A DNA stretch of 64,000 nt from NCBI RefSeq assembly GCF_036746095.1, contig NZ_DAIOEU010000009.1, positions 1-64,000 of the forward strand, given 5' to 3'. The first letter of the stretch is position 1; the number at the start of each line of letters is the position of its first letter. Under the pieces are notes generated by a model. That model did no database searches. It was not told the origin of the DNA and saw only the letters and a program-made list of their open reading frames with translations. The stretch is from Dyella_B sp036746095. GTDB taxonomy: Bacteria; Pseudomonadota; Gammaproteobacteria; Xanthomonadales; Rhodanobacteraceae. Below, piece after piece: positions 52,065 through 61,985 of the stretch. Position numbers and translations under genes: made by a program.

Positions 52065-52718
52065 TCAGCGCATCAAACGGTGCCGAGGTTTGATCGGCAA
52101 CTTGCCACGCCAGTATTCGATCATCAGGAAGCCGCCGAGCATACCGCCAAGGTGGGCGAAATGCGCAACGTTCGCCTGCCATCCGCCAACGCCCAGCACC
52201 AGCTCCACCCCGCCATACAGGATCACGAACAGCCAGGCGGGAATGGGAATCGGCAGGAAGATCAGCATCAGCCGCTCATGCGGATAAAGCATGCCGAACG
52301 CCAGCAGCAGCCCGAAGATGGCGCCGGACGCGCCAAGCGTAGGCTCGAAGCCGTGCGTGAAGTACTTCACCACCAGCAGTTGCGTCAGCGCAGCGGTGAT
52401 CAGGCAGACGAAGTAATAGAGCAAAAAAGGACGCGCGCCGAAGGTCTGTTCGATCGCGCCGCCGAACATGTACAGCGCGAACATGTTGAAAAAGATGTGC
52501 TGGATGCTGCCGTGCATGAAGGCGTAGGTCACCAGCTGCCATGGCCGAAAGCCGATGGCCGTGACGCTGCCATCCGAGAGCTGCGCCATCTGGTCCGGCC
52601 CCCAGGGCCATAGCGCGAAATGCGCAAGCAAGGTCTCGTGCATCACCTGCTGCAGCAGGAACACCACGATGTTGGCGATGAGCAGGTAGAGCGTGACGGG
52701 CGGCAGGCGAGTAGGCAT
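52065..52718 (-). CDS. Rhomboid-family intramembrane serine protease
   Basis: The 217-residue product has six membrane helices. The catalytic serine is in LGASGAIFG (Ser131) and the histidine in NVAHFAHLGG (His186). HGSIQHIFFNMFALY forms the conserved L1/TM2 stretch. The first residues MPTRLPPVTLYLLIANIVVF fit the start at 52718; the frame is open to 52886 through repeat-like DNA. It cuts membrane proteins within the lipid layer. It precedes the permease gene, possibly in one transcript. Confidence 0.92.
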   Translation of the reverse strand: MPTRLPPVTLYLLIANIVVFLLQQVMHETLLAHFALWPWGPDQMAQLSDGSVTAIGFRPWQLVTYAFMHGSIQHIFFNMFALYMFGGAIEQTFGARPFLLYYFVCLITAALTQLLVVKYFTHGFEPTLGASGAIFGLLLAFGMLYPHERLMLIFLPIPIPAWLFVILYGGVELVLGVGGWQANVAHFAHLGGMLGGFLMIEYWRGKLPIKPRHRLMR

Positions 52719-52745
52719 GAGATGCGTTTGGGGCGAGCATGTCGG

Positions 52746-52812
52746 TGGGGTTGGCGCAGCGTAACCCAACGGCTGGCGCCAAATGCCTAGATATCGTTGG
52801 GTTATTCCGCGC
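52746..52812. repeat. Dispersed GTTGGGTTGGCGCAGCGTAA-type repeat
   Basis: A 25-base arm (TTGGCGCAGCGTAACCCAAC core) is followed after about 25 bases by a decayed inverted arm (GTTGGGTTATTCCGCG). It overlaps the region upstream of the rhomboid start. Better-preserved relatives lie at 57891-57961 and 61154-61214. Confidence 0.65.
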
Positions 52813-52900
52813 GACAGCGGCTGTGATGAAATCCCCGCATCGGAAGCCGCAAGAATGCTTGTGTGCAGCAGCTCGATAACCCGCAAAACGCGGCAAATCT

Positions 52901-52930
52901 GTTCCCTCCCCTGCTTGCAGGGGAGGGAAC
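52901..52930. repeat. Palindromic element, 14-bp perfect stem
   Basis: GTTCCCTCCCCTGC, loop TT, and GCAGGGGAGGGAAC. This is the second copy of the palindrome at 10931-10956, with a longer stem. Confidence 0.8.
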
Positions 52931-52960
52931 GTTATCGCGACCTACGCGCCATCTGCAAAT

Positions 52961-52989
52961 AAAAAAAAGCCACCCGCAGGTGGCCTTTC
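52961..52989 (-). terminator. Rho-independent terminator of the NlpC/P60 gene
   Basis: Read on the minus strand, GGCCACC-TGCG-GGTGGC is followed by eight T residues. It lies about 23 bases beyond the NlpC/P60 stop. Confidence 0.93.
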
Positions 52990-53011
52990 AAAGTCGTCAT
53001 TTACCGGGAAA

Positions 53012-53740
53012 TCAACCGTTGTGCGCGCCAGCGTCGATCTGCGCCATGGCTTCCGGACGACGAGCGCCGGCAAAGTGCTTGGCCCAGTAGCTGTCGGACA
53101 GATTGTCTACGCGCACGGACTCGCCACGGCGTGGGGAATGGATGAAGCGGCCCTGGCCGATATAGATCGCCACGTGCGAGATGCGGCCCTTGCCATGGCG
53201 GCCACCGGCGGTACGGAAGAACACCAGGTCGCCCGGCTTCATGTCGTCGCGGTGGATGATCTTGCCGACCAGGTATTGCGAGGCGGAGTTGCTCGGCAGC
53301 TGCAGGCCGATGGCGCGTTCAAATACGTAGCGAACGAAGCCACTGCAATCAAAGCCAGTGGAGGGATCGCGGCCGCCGCGCACATAGCGCACGTGGCGCA
53401 GCTCCATGGCCAGGCCGATCAGCATGTCGCGCAGGCCCTGACTGGTCTTGGCATCGCTGAACTGCACCGATGTATCGGTATCGTCATCCGACGTAGCGGC
53501 AGCATCGGCGGTGACGCCACTCTTGGCGGACGTTACCGTGGCGAAGGGAAGCTGGGTAGGAAGCGTGGATTGCGCCATGGCCACGGCAGGGGTAAACGCG
53601 GCCAGCGGACTCATCAACGCAGTGGAAAACTTTCCGGAAACCTGGGCCTGAATGCTGCTGCTAGCGTCAGCGGCGAAAGCGGTGCCTGAAAAGCACATAG
53701 CCGTGGCAAGCGCGGCGAGTACAAGTCGCGTGTTTGGCAT
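53012..53740 (-). CDS. Secreted NlpC/P60 peptidoglycan hydrolase
   Basis: The product has 242 residues with a signal peptide (about 1-23, ending TAFA). A disordered Ala/Ser/Thr region follows, then the NlpC/P60 domain from about residue 105. The catalytic cysteine is in FDCSGFV (Cys132), the histidine in ISHVAIY, and a third residue in FIHSPRRG. Such enzymes cut gamma-D-Glu-diaminopimelate bonds in peptidoglycan stems. It has its own terminator and 256 bases of upstream DNA, so it is a single-gene unit. Confidence 0.94.
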   Translation of the reverse strand: MPNTRLVLAALATAMCFSGTAFAADASSSIQAQVSGKFSTALMSPLAAFTPAVAMAQSTLPTQLPFATVTSAKSGVTADAAATSDDDTDTSVQFSDAKTSQGLRDMLIGLAMELRHVRYVRGGRDPSTGFDCSGFVRYVFERAIGLQLPSNSASQYLVGKIIHRDDMKPGDLVFFRTAGGRHGKGRISHVAIYIGQGRFIHSPRRGESVRVDNLSDSYWAKHFAGARRPEAMAQIDAGAHNG

Positions 53741-53996
53741 TCGGTGATCTCTGGGCGGTTACCAGTCCGGCCGTCGCCCCCTGCGGCGGCCGTGACGAAG
53801 CAGTGAAGGTAACAAAGCCCTACCGCTGACTTGTTCGGATGAGGTTAACTGAACCCCATCGTTCGAAAACTCGAATGGCGGCGCCCGGCCTCTCCAACTG
53901 CTTGATCTGCAAAGTCTTCTTTCAGGAACTTCGATTTACCTATAAACGGGAATCGAAAAAATTTTCGGAACATTTGCAGGTTTTGCAGGTGAAGTC
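53741..53996 (-). other. Intergenic region between NlpC/P60 and yggS genes
   Basis: This region contains a GC-rich near-palindrome (CCGGCCGTCGCCCCCTGCGG, 53769-53788) and then an AT-rich stretch (about 53925-53980). The NlpC promoter should lie here. No gene is seen. Confidence 0.4.
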
Positions 53997-54688
53997 TCAC
54001 TTGGGCATGTAGGAACGGCTACCAAAAATAGCGGTCCCAATCCGCACTTCCGTAGCGCCTTCAGCAATCGCCAACGGGTAGTCACCGCTCATGCCCATGG
54101 ACAGGCGTGGCAGCGCGTAACCCGCCTCCACGCACCGATCACGCAGTTCCCGCAGCTGGCGAAAGCACGCACGCACCTCATCGGCATCCTCGGACAAGGT
54201 CGCCAGCGTCATCAGGCCCTGCACGCGCAGGTTGGGAAACGCGCGCAGCCGCTGCAGGAAGTCCGGCAATTCTTCCGCCGGCAGACCCTGCTTGGTCTCC
54301 TCGCGGGCCGTCTTGACCTGCACCAGCACGTCCAGGCTGCGGCTTTCGGCCTCCAGGCGGCGCTGCAATGCCTCGGCCAGCTCCAACCGGTCCAGCGATT
54401 GCACCTCGCTGGCCAGCCGCGCCACGTCCTTGGCTTTGTTGGTCTGCAAATGGCCGATCACCACCCAGTCGATCATCTCGCCCGCCAAGGCCGCGGCCTT
54501 CTCGCGGATTTCCTGCACCTTGTTCTCGCCGAAGCGATGCAGGCCCAGCGCCAATGCGGCCCTGACCACGTCCGCACCGAAGGTCTTGCTGACCGGCAGC
54601 ACGGATACCTCCGCCGGGTCGCGGCCAGCCTCACGGCAGGCAGCGTCCACGCGCTGCCGCACCGCGGCCCAATTGGCGGCGATATCGC

Positions 54689-54692
<4 letters not shown>
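53997..54692 (-). CDS. yggS: YggS/PLPBP family pyridoxal-phosphate homeostasis protein
   Basis: The 231-residue product folds as the alanine-racemase-type barrel. The PLP lysine is Lys36 (VLPVSKTFG). Further family blocks are LHRFGENKVQE, WVVIGHLQTNKAKDVARL and LSMGMSGDYPLAIAEGATEV, followed by RIGTAIFG. Members control PLP and amino-acid balance without known catalysis. It is often next to pilT or proC; here it overlaps the M20 peptidase stop by ATGA and is co-transcribed with it. Confidence 0.95.
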
Positions 54693-56110
<1,418 letters not shown>

Positions 56111-56391
56111 GGGGGACTCCTGGAAGATGGGAAAACGCGATGTTAACAGCGCGTGCCATCTCAACTCTTGCTGCAAGAGAACATGTCGCTTTTTCGATGC
56201 AAGCCAAGCGCGCAAACACGTCATGTTCATCACTCGCACGCACAACCTCGGTGAGTCTGGATGACACTCACATGCGTGCAACTCAGCCATGCCTGTACGC
56301 GCTCCACCGACTGGGCTCCACGTACGCGACAACGCAAAGTGAGGTCGCGGCAGGACAGCGCCGCCCATCCACTTTTCCAGGGAGATTCCAT
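56111..56391 (+). other. Divergent intergenic region, M20 peptidase / comEA
   Basis: The 281 bases between the divergent genes should hold both promoters. AT-rich words (GTTAACAG, 56141) occur near the M20 side. GGGAGA at 56380 is the comEA ribosome site. No gene of its own is convincing. Confidence 0.4.
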
Positions 56392-56745
56392 ATGTTGAAA
56401 AAACTCGCCGCCGTTGCCGCATTGGCGTTGTCGTTCGCACTGCCCGCCTTCGCCGCCACGCCGGTCAATATCAACACGGCGGATGCGGAAACGATCGCCA
56501 AGTCGCTGGACGGCATTGGCCTGGCCAAGGCGAAAGCCATCGTTGCCTTCCGCGACGAACATGGGCCGTTCAAGAGCGCGGACGAATTGTCGCAGGTGAA
56601 AGGCATCGGCCCGGCCACGCTACAGCGCAATCACGACGCGATCCTGCTCAGCGGCGAAGGCGCGAAAGCACCTGCCGACGCGGCAACCAAGCCCAAGCAC
56701 GCCAAGAAGTCCAAAGCGGCCATGGAAGAAGCCCCTCAGGACTGA
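56392..56745 (+). CDS. comEA: ComEA-like helix-hairpin-helix DNA-binding protein
   Basis: The 117-residue product has a signal peptide (MLKKLAAVAALALSFALPAFA) followed by two helix-hairpin-helix units: VNINTADAETIAKSLDGIGL and ADELSQVKGIGPATLQRN. The C-terminus is a Lys/Ala-rich tail. ComEA binds incoming DNA in the periplasm during transformation. With the type IV pilus operon in this window it suggests natural competence, though other com genes are not here. GGGAGA precedes the start. Confidence 0.92.
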   Translation: MLKKLAAVAALALSFALPAFAATPVNINTADAETIAKSLDGIGLAKAKAIVAFRDEHGPFKSADELSQVKGIGPATLQRNHDAILLSGEGAKAPADAATKPKHAKKSKAAMEEAPQD

Positions 56746-56852
56746 TCCACTCGCAAGCCTCGATACGGCCTGCCTACGCGGGCCGTATTTTCAGGCAAGG
56801 CTTGCGCTACACTCCGCGGCGCCGCAACTCCATCCGCCGCCGCCATTTCACC

Positions 56853-57332
56853 ATGATCCTGCCCCGCTACCGCATTGGCTCCTCCACGATTCGTGGTGCG
56901 GGCAAGGGGCTGTTCCTGGACGAAGAGGTGGAAGCAGGGCGCATCATCACCGCACCGGATGCCATCGACCGCACTTATCCGTTGAGTGAACTGCAGGCCA
57001 AACCCGAGCAGATGTACGCCAGCGCGCGCTGGTTCGAAGATCGCTACACGTTGTCGCCGGAATGGCCGGACGAGTGCTACATCAACCACAGCTTTGCGCC
57101 AACGGGCCTCTGGCATCTGGGTTTTGTATTCGCCCTGCACGACCTGCCCGCCGGCACCGAACTCACCGTGGATTACCGTCACCTGCTGCCGCCCGGGCAG
57201 GAGGAGGACTTTATCGACACGGCCACCGGTGAGAAAATCATTGGTCTGCCCTGGGACGAGAGCCTGATGATCACCACCCGCGCTCTGGCCCGAGTGTTGG
57301 ATAGCGCGAGCTTAACGATTGACCGGCAATGA
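56853..57332 (+). CDS. SET-domain protein
   Basis: The product has 159 residues. SET motifs visible are SSTIRGAGKGLFLDEEVEAG at the start, CYINHSFAPTGLWH (NHS motif) and TELTVDYRHLL (tyrosine motif). SET proteins usually transfer methyl groups to lysine; bacterial members have few known substrates. The start at 56853 is the one before the first core strand; an upstream start at 56802 is basic and without homology. It overlaps the GNAT gene by four bases, so both are co-transcribed. Confidence 0.85.
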   Translation: MILPRYRIGSSTIRGAGKGLFLDEEVEAGRIITAPDAIDRTYPLSELQAKPEQMYASARWFEDRYTLSPEWPDECYINHSFAPTGLWHLGFVFALHDLPAGTELTVDYRHLLPPGQEEDFIDTATGEKIIGLPWDESLMITTRALARVLDSASLTIDRQ

Positions 57333-57871
57333 TCGACATTCCCACCCTTGAAACCGAACGCCTGCGCCTGACCGCGCTGACCGAACGTCACTTCAACGAC
57401 TACGCCGCGATGCTTGCCGATCCGGAAAGCACGCGCTGGATCGGCGATGGCTTGCCGCTGGATCGCACCAATGCCTGGCGCTCGCTGGCCATGCTGATCG
57501 GCCATTGGCAATTGCGTGGCTACGGCATGTGGGCGTTGGAATTGAAAGACACCGGCGAATTCATCGGACGCGCCGGATTGCTCCATCCCGAAGGCTGGCC
57601 CGATGTGGAAATGGGCTGGATGCTCAAGCCCGATCATCGGCATCACGGCTATGCCACCGAAGCCGGCGCCATCATCCTCGATTACGCCTGGAATCAGCTG
57701 CAGTTGCAGCGCGTGATCAGCCTGGTACGCGTCGGTAACGAAGCCTCCGACCGCGTCGCCGAACGGCTTGGCGGCGAACACATCGAGGACATCGATTTCT
57801 TCGGCAGCGACAACCACGTTTTTGCGTATTACCCGCCGCATCGCGAATTGCGGCGCCACGCGTTTGCGTGA
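57329..57871 (+). CDS. GNAT acetyltransferase, RimJ/RimL type
   Basis: The 180-residue product shows the RimJ/RimL pattern: IPTLETERLRLTALTERHFN at the start, then WALELKDTGEFIGRAGLLHP and the acetyl-CoA loop PDHRHHGYATEAGAIILDYA. VISLVRVGNEASDRVAERLG is the late helix. Members acetylate N-termini of proteins or small molecules; the substrate is unknown. It is the second gene of the pair with the SET protein. Confidence 0.92.
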   Translation: MIDIPTLETERLRLTALTERHFNDYAAMLADPESTRWIGDGLPLDRTNAWRSLAMLIGHWQLRGYGMWALELKDTGEFIGRAGLLHPEGWPDVEMGWMLKPDHRHHGYATEAGAIILDYAWNQLQLQRVISLVRVGNEASDRVAERLGGEHIEDIDFFGSDNHVFAYYPPHRELRRHAFA

Positions 57872-57890
57872 CGTCACGGTTGTAATCGCA

Positions 57891-57961
57891 GGTTGGGTTG
57901 GCGCAGCGTAACCCAACATTTTCGAGCGACATTGGCGGGTTACGCTGCGCTGACCCCACCT
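57891..57961. repeat. Dispersed inverted-repeat element
   Basis: GGGTTGGCGCAGCGTAACCC (57895-57914) and GGGTTACGCTGCGCTGACCC (57937-57956) are inverted copies with 17 of 20 matches, separated by 22 bases. This is the best-preserved member of a family also present at 52746 and 61154. Confidence 0.75.
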
Positions 57962-57967
57962 ACATCG

Positions 57968-58849
57968 TCATGCACGCGTAGGCATGACCATCCGGGCCAC
58001 CTCCGCTAGCGCAAACAGCCGCGCCGTACGCATCCAGCCGGCCGCCAGCACGATCAACTGGCTCAGCAACAAAGCCAATATCACACCACCCAGGCCGACG
58101 GCAGTCACCTGGATGCGCAGCACACCGAACGCGAATGCCAGCGCCAGGCCGATCAGCGTGACTACCAGATAGAACAGCAAGGTCTTCACCGGCTGCTTGA
58201 ACAACTGCGTGATGCCGCGCCACATCGCGCGCGTCGCCGAACGCAGGGATGTGTCGGCAATAAACGCCGCACGCGCCGATTCCACGATCGACTGCATCAG
58301 CACCAGCACGATCAACAGCACCCAGCGCGCGATGGCTTCGTACCGGTCCGCCTGTGATTCCAGCACGGCCTGCTCCGCGTGCTTGCCTGCCAGATGCATA
58401 CCGAGAAAGTGCACACCGAACACCACACCGTAGGGAATCAGCGACCACAGCAACAAACGGAACATGCGGCCGTATTCCACCACGCCGCTCTGCAGCAAGG
58501 CGCCAAAGCCCAGCGCTCGCCCTGCGCGTCCGCTGCCGATCACCATGCCGGCAAGGAATGGCGACAACAGCAACGTGCACACCAGCGCGACGGCAAAGCC
58601 CGTCATCAGCCATTCCGGATGATTGAAAGAACTGGTGATCACATCACCGAACATGACCGCATTGAACTGTTGCGCCCATTCGGTCGAATGCACTGAGTTA
58701 TCGAGCAGACCACCCAGCATGGTCCACAACGGGAAGGCGACCAGCGCGGTGGGAATCAACATGATCAGCAGCCATAGCAACAGCAACCGCCACTGCACAG
58801 CAGCGCGCATGCCGGACAACAGGGCTCCAATATTGACGGAACGAGACAT
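57968..58849 (-). CDS. Hypothetical integral membrane protein
   Basis: The product has 293 residues with about six membrane helices (LLLLWLLIMLIPTALVAF is the first, about 24-41). I recognise no family motif. It follows the M1 peptidase gene closely: the start ATG is 58849 and the peptidase stop ends at 58861, so the two are probably one transcript. An upstream GTG at 58864 would overlap the peptidase. A role tied to the peptidase is possible but not shown. Confidence 0.8.
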   Translation of the reverse strand: MSRSVNIGALLSGMRAAVQWRLLLLWLLIMLIPTALVAFPLWTMLGGLLDNSVHSTEWAQQFNAVMFGDVITSSFNHPEWLMTGFAVALVCTLLLSPFLAGMVIGSGRAGRALGFGALLQSGVVEYGRMFRLLLWSLIPYGVVFGVHFLGMHLAGKHAEQAVLESQADRYEAIARWVLLIVLVLMQSIVESARAAFIADTSLRSATRAMWRGITQLFKQPVKTLLFYLVVTLIGLALAFAFGVLRIQVTAVGLGGVILALLLSQLIVLAAGWMRTARLFALAEVARMVMPTRA

Positions 58850-58860
58850 GGTTGCAGCCC

Positions 58861-61071
58861 TCACAGGGTGGTCAGCAAGGCAGAGATGCTCTGCATCAAT
58901 GCAGAGACGTCGAGGGTCCAGCGTCGTGATGCGGCGCCATTGGGTTCGGTGGTCAGGCTGTTGTTGAGCCGGTCGCGATCGAGCAGATTGTGCCGGTCCG
59001 GATCGAGTTCGGCCGACACCACCTTGCTGGGTTTGACGAATTCGAAGCGTGCCCAGCGGCGGTCGTCATCCCAGGTCATGTCCTGGTGCGTGCCATCTTC
59101 GAACGTCACCCGCAGCAACTCCGGTGCGGCAACGCCATCGCGGCGCACGGTGACGGTGCTATGCCAGGGGAACGGTCCGGGCGCGCCAGGCTTGGCATCC
59201 TTGTGGGCCTTTTCCCAATCGCTGCGCTGCTTGTCCACCTGCTTGTCGATATCTTTGGCATCGACTTCGGTCTGCTTGCCGTCCTTCCACGTAACGCCCG
59301 CCTGCGGCAGTACCTCATAGCTATCGATGTCCGCCACTTTGTCATCGATGAACGCCGTGCCGTAGACGTACTCGTTGAAGATCGCATCGACCTCCCTCGC
59401 GTTGCCCGAGCTGTCGATCAGCGCGGCCCGGAAATCCGCAACGGACGGATGACGGAATTTCCAGCGCTGGTAGTAAAGCTTGAAAGCCTTTTCCAGCGCC
59501 GGTCGGCCAAGACGCTCTTCCAGGTCATGCATGGCGGTGGCCGTGCGTGAATACACAGTGCCGTAACTGGTGCCGGAAAGGCGATCCCAGCTGTTCTGCG
59601 CCAGCGGATCGGCGGGATGGAACAGTGTGGCAGTCAAGCGCTCGAAGTCGAATCCGCCCATATGCGGCGTAATGCCCAGCGATTTGGTGAAATGGGTTGC
59701 CAGTACCAGATCCTGCTTGCGCTCACGCAGCATGCGGTTGTCCCAATATTCGTTGAGCCCTTCATCCAGGATCGGCTCCTCGAATTCATCGGAAGCCAGG
59801 ATGCCGTAGAAATAGCCGTGGCCGAATTCGTGGATGTTCACGAAATCACAGAACATCTGATCCACGGTATCAGGCTCGACCTGCTTGAATCCTTCCGACG
59901 TGAAAAAGGTGGGATATTCCATGCCGCCCGCTTCCGACGCGTTGTACGGCGGAACGACCGCTGTCACGGTTTCATACGGATAAGCTCCCAGCGTGCGCGA
60001 GAAATAAGCGAGCGAATCGATGGTCGATTTCAGCGTCGGCGCGGCGCTGGCTTCGTATTCCGGCGGATAGATCACGCGCACCGCCACCTTCGGGCTGCCT
60101 GGCCCTTCGTACGTGCCGTCCAGGGTCTTGAAACCCTTCGCGGCGACCCACGCAAAATCGTGCACGTCGCCCTGCACGAAGTGATAGGTGGTCTTGCCGT
60201 TTTTCTGCTCCGGCGTGCCCTGCAACTTGCCGACGGCACCCACGGTGTAATCGCTAGGCACGGTCAGGTGCACATCGTACAGGCCAAAGTCCGCGTAGAA
60301 CTCGCTGAGGAAATGAAATTCGTGTACGTTCCAGCGCACGGCGGTTGCACCGCGCTCACCGGGCAGCTCGAGCACGCCGATCTTCGGGAACCACTGCCCA
60401 ACCAGGTTGAAATCGCCCCACCATCCGGTGCGTTCCACCACGCGCGGCAGCTGGCTGAGAAAATCGATATCCAGCGCCAGCGTGCCGCCCGCCGGTACCG
60501 GCTGGGCCAGGTCGATGCGCACCACCGTTTCATCCGTAGCCGGACCGCCGTCCGGATGCACGAAGCTCCATGTGAGTGGCGTGCCGCCCTGTTGCACGCT
60601 CTGCAGGCGAATCCAGCCCCACTGGCCTTTCTCCAGCACCGCGTTGCCGCGCGAGCTGCCGTGCGCGGTAAGCACCTTGCGCTCGGTGAAGAACGTGCTG
60701 CCTTCGTTCTGGAAGGCATTCAAATAAAGATGAAAATAGACGCTGTGCACCTCGCGATCGCTGCGATTGCGCCAGGTCATGTGTTCCTTGCCGGTCACGG
60801 CATGCTTGCCGGCATCCAGATCCGCATCGATGGTGTAGCTGACCACGCGATCGGACAGCGTCGGCTCATTGCTGGTGCGCTCGCCGCCCCAGGCATTGGG
60901 TGCGCTCTGCGTGCGAATGATGGTGTCGTGCGCGGGCGCAAAGGGAATCTCTTGCACCGCAGCCGCCGACGCTGCGCTGGCAGGCGCCGCGACCTGTGCC
61001 ATCGCCTGGCATGACCACATCATCACGCAAGCCGCGAGCCATCGCCCGCCGTTGCCCATTGCAAAGCTCAT
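58861..61071 (-). CDS. Secreted M1-family zinc aminopeptidase
   Basis: The product has 736 residues with a signal peptide ending CQAMAQ (about 1-26). The M1 beta-sandwich is followed by GGMEYPTFF (exopeptidase loop) and the zinc motif HEFGH at 414-418, with the third ligand in DEGLNEYWDN. A C-terminal helical region and a beta tail follow. The enzyme would remove N-terminal residues from peptides in the periplasm. GGGGAGA precedes ATG 61071; the frame continues to 61275 through a repeat without homology. Confidence 0.94.
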   Translation of the reverse strand: MSFAMGNGGRWLAACVMMWSCQAMAQVAAPASAASAAAVQEIPFAPAHDTIIRTQSAPNAWGGERTSNEPTLSDRVVSYTIDADLDAGKHAVTGKEHMTWRNRSDREVHSVYFHLYLNAFQNEGSTFFTERKVLTAHGSSRGNAVLEKGQWGWIRLQSVQQGGTPLTWSFVHPDGGPATDETVVRIDLAQPVPAGGTLALDIDFLSQLPRVVERTGWWGDFNLVGQWFPKIGVLELPGERGATAVRWNVHEFHFLSEFYADFGLYDVHLTVPSDYTVGAVGKLQGTPEQKNGKTTYHFVQGDVHDFAWVAAKGFKTLDGTYEGPGSPKVAVRVIYPPEYEASAAPTLKSTIDSLAYFSRTLGAYPYETVTAVVPPYNASEAGGMEYPTFFTSEGFKQVEPDTVDQMFCDFVNIHEFGHGYFYGILASDEFEEPILDEGLNEYWDNRMLRERKQDLVLATHFTKSLGITPHMGGFDFERLTATLFHPADPLAQNSWDRLSGTSYGTVYSRTATAMHDLEERLGRPALEKAFKLYYQRWKFRHPSVADFRAALIDSSGNAREVDAIFNEYVYGTAFIDDKVADIDSYEVLPQAGVTWKDGKQTEVDAKDIDKQVDKQRSDWEKAHKDAKPGAPGPFPWHSTVTVRRDGVAAPELLRVTFEDGTHQDMTWDDDRRWARFEFVKPSKVVSAELDPDRHNLLDRDRLNNSLTTEPNGAASRRWTLDVSALMQSISALLTTL

Positions 61072-61153
61072 GGATATCTCCCCTTCGCGAATTGATCGAG
61101 CGTGCGCTAAAGGCGACGGCAAGGGCATCAGCCAAACGTCATGCCGCGGGCCG

Positions 61154-61214
61154 TCAGCCCAGCGTAACCGAGCGTGTTCGATGCCGCATGGTTGGGTTAC
61201 GCTGCGCAAACCCA
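61154..61214. repeat. Dispersed repeat between M1 peptidase and response-regulator genes
   Basis: A partial arm (CAGCCCAGCGTAACCGAG, about 61155) and an inverted arm (GGTTGGGTTACGCTGCGCAA, about 61190) relate it to the elements at 57891 and 52746. It lies in the 230-base divergent promoter region. Confidence 0.6.
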
Positions 61215-61301
61215 CCACCCGACGTTCAGACACCGCGACCGGAACTTGCTGAAAATCATGGCCATACTGCAACACCCAAGGACCGCCGGAGCCCTTCGAC
61301 C

Positions 61302-61985
61302 ATGCGCATCCTGATTGCCGAAGACGACCCCTCCATTGCCGCCGGCGTCAGCGCGGCGCTGCGCCAGGGCGGCCATGCGGTCGATCACGTGGTCGATGGC
61401 ATCCGCGCCGATGCCGCGCTGAAAGACACGCCCTATGACCTGCTCGTGCTCGATCTCGGCCTGCCGGGCGTGGACGGCAGCGAAGTGCTGCAACGCGTAC
61501 GCAAGCGTGGCAGCGGCTTGCCGGTGCTGGTGATCACTGCCCGCGAAGGCCTGCGCGAACGCGTACGCGTGCTCGATCTGGGCGCGGACGATTACCTGGT
61601 CAAACCCTTCGCGCTGGCCGAATTCGAAGCACGCGTGCGCGCCTTGTTGCGTCGCTATACGACCCAAGGCGCGCCGGAAATCACCATCGGTCGCTTGCGC
61701 CTGGACCTGCCCGGCCACCGTGCATGGGTGGACGACAAGCCGCTGGAACTCACCGCCCGCGAGTTCGGCCTGCTCGAAGCCTTGGCCGCACGCCCCGACC
61801 GCGTCACCAGCCGCGCCCAGCTGATCGAAGCCTTGTGCAGCTGGGACCAGGAACTCACCGACAACGGCCTCGATATCGCCATCTATCGCCTGCGCCGCAA
61901 GCTCACCGATTCGGGCACCCACGTGCGCACCATCCGTGGACTGGGCTATCTGCTGGAAGAGGTCAAGGAAGCCGATGCAGGCTAG
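61302..61985 (+). CDS. OmpR-family response regulator
   Basis: The product has 227 residues. The receiver domain has the acidic pocket EDD (7-9), phospho-acceptor Asp51 (LLVLDLGLPGVDG) and Lys101 (DYLVKPF). The winged-helix output domain includes LELTAREFGLLEALA and the wing THVRTIRGLGYLL. It overlaps the histidine kinase gene by 11 bases. The pair resembles TctD/TctE- or QseB/QseC-type systems; the signal is unknown. Confidence 0.95.
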   Translation: MRILIAEDDPSIAAGVSAALRQGGHAVDHVVDGIRADAALKDTPYDLLVLDLGLPGVDGSEVLQRVRKRGSGLPVLVITAREGLRERVRVLDLGADDYLVKPFALAEFEARVRALLRRYTTQGAPEITIGRLRLDLPGHRAWVDDKPLELTAREFGLLEALAARPDRVTSRAQLIEALCSWDQELTDNGLDIAIYRLRRKLTDSGTHVRTIRGLGYLLEEVKEADAG

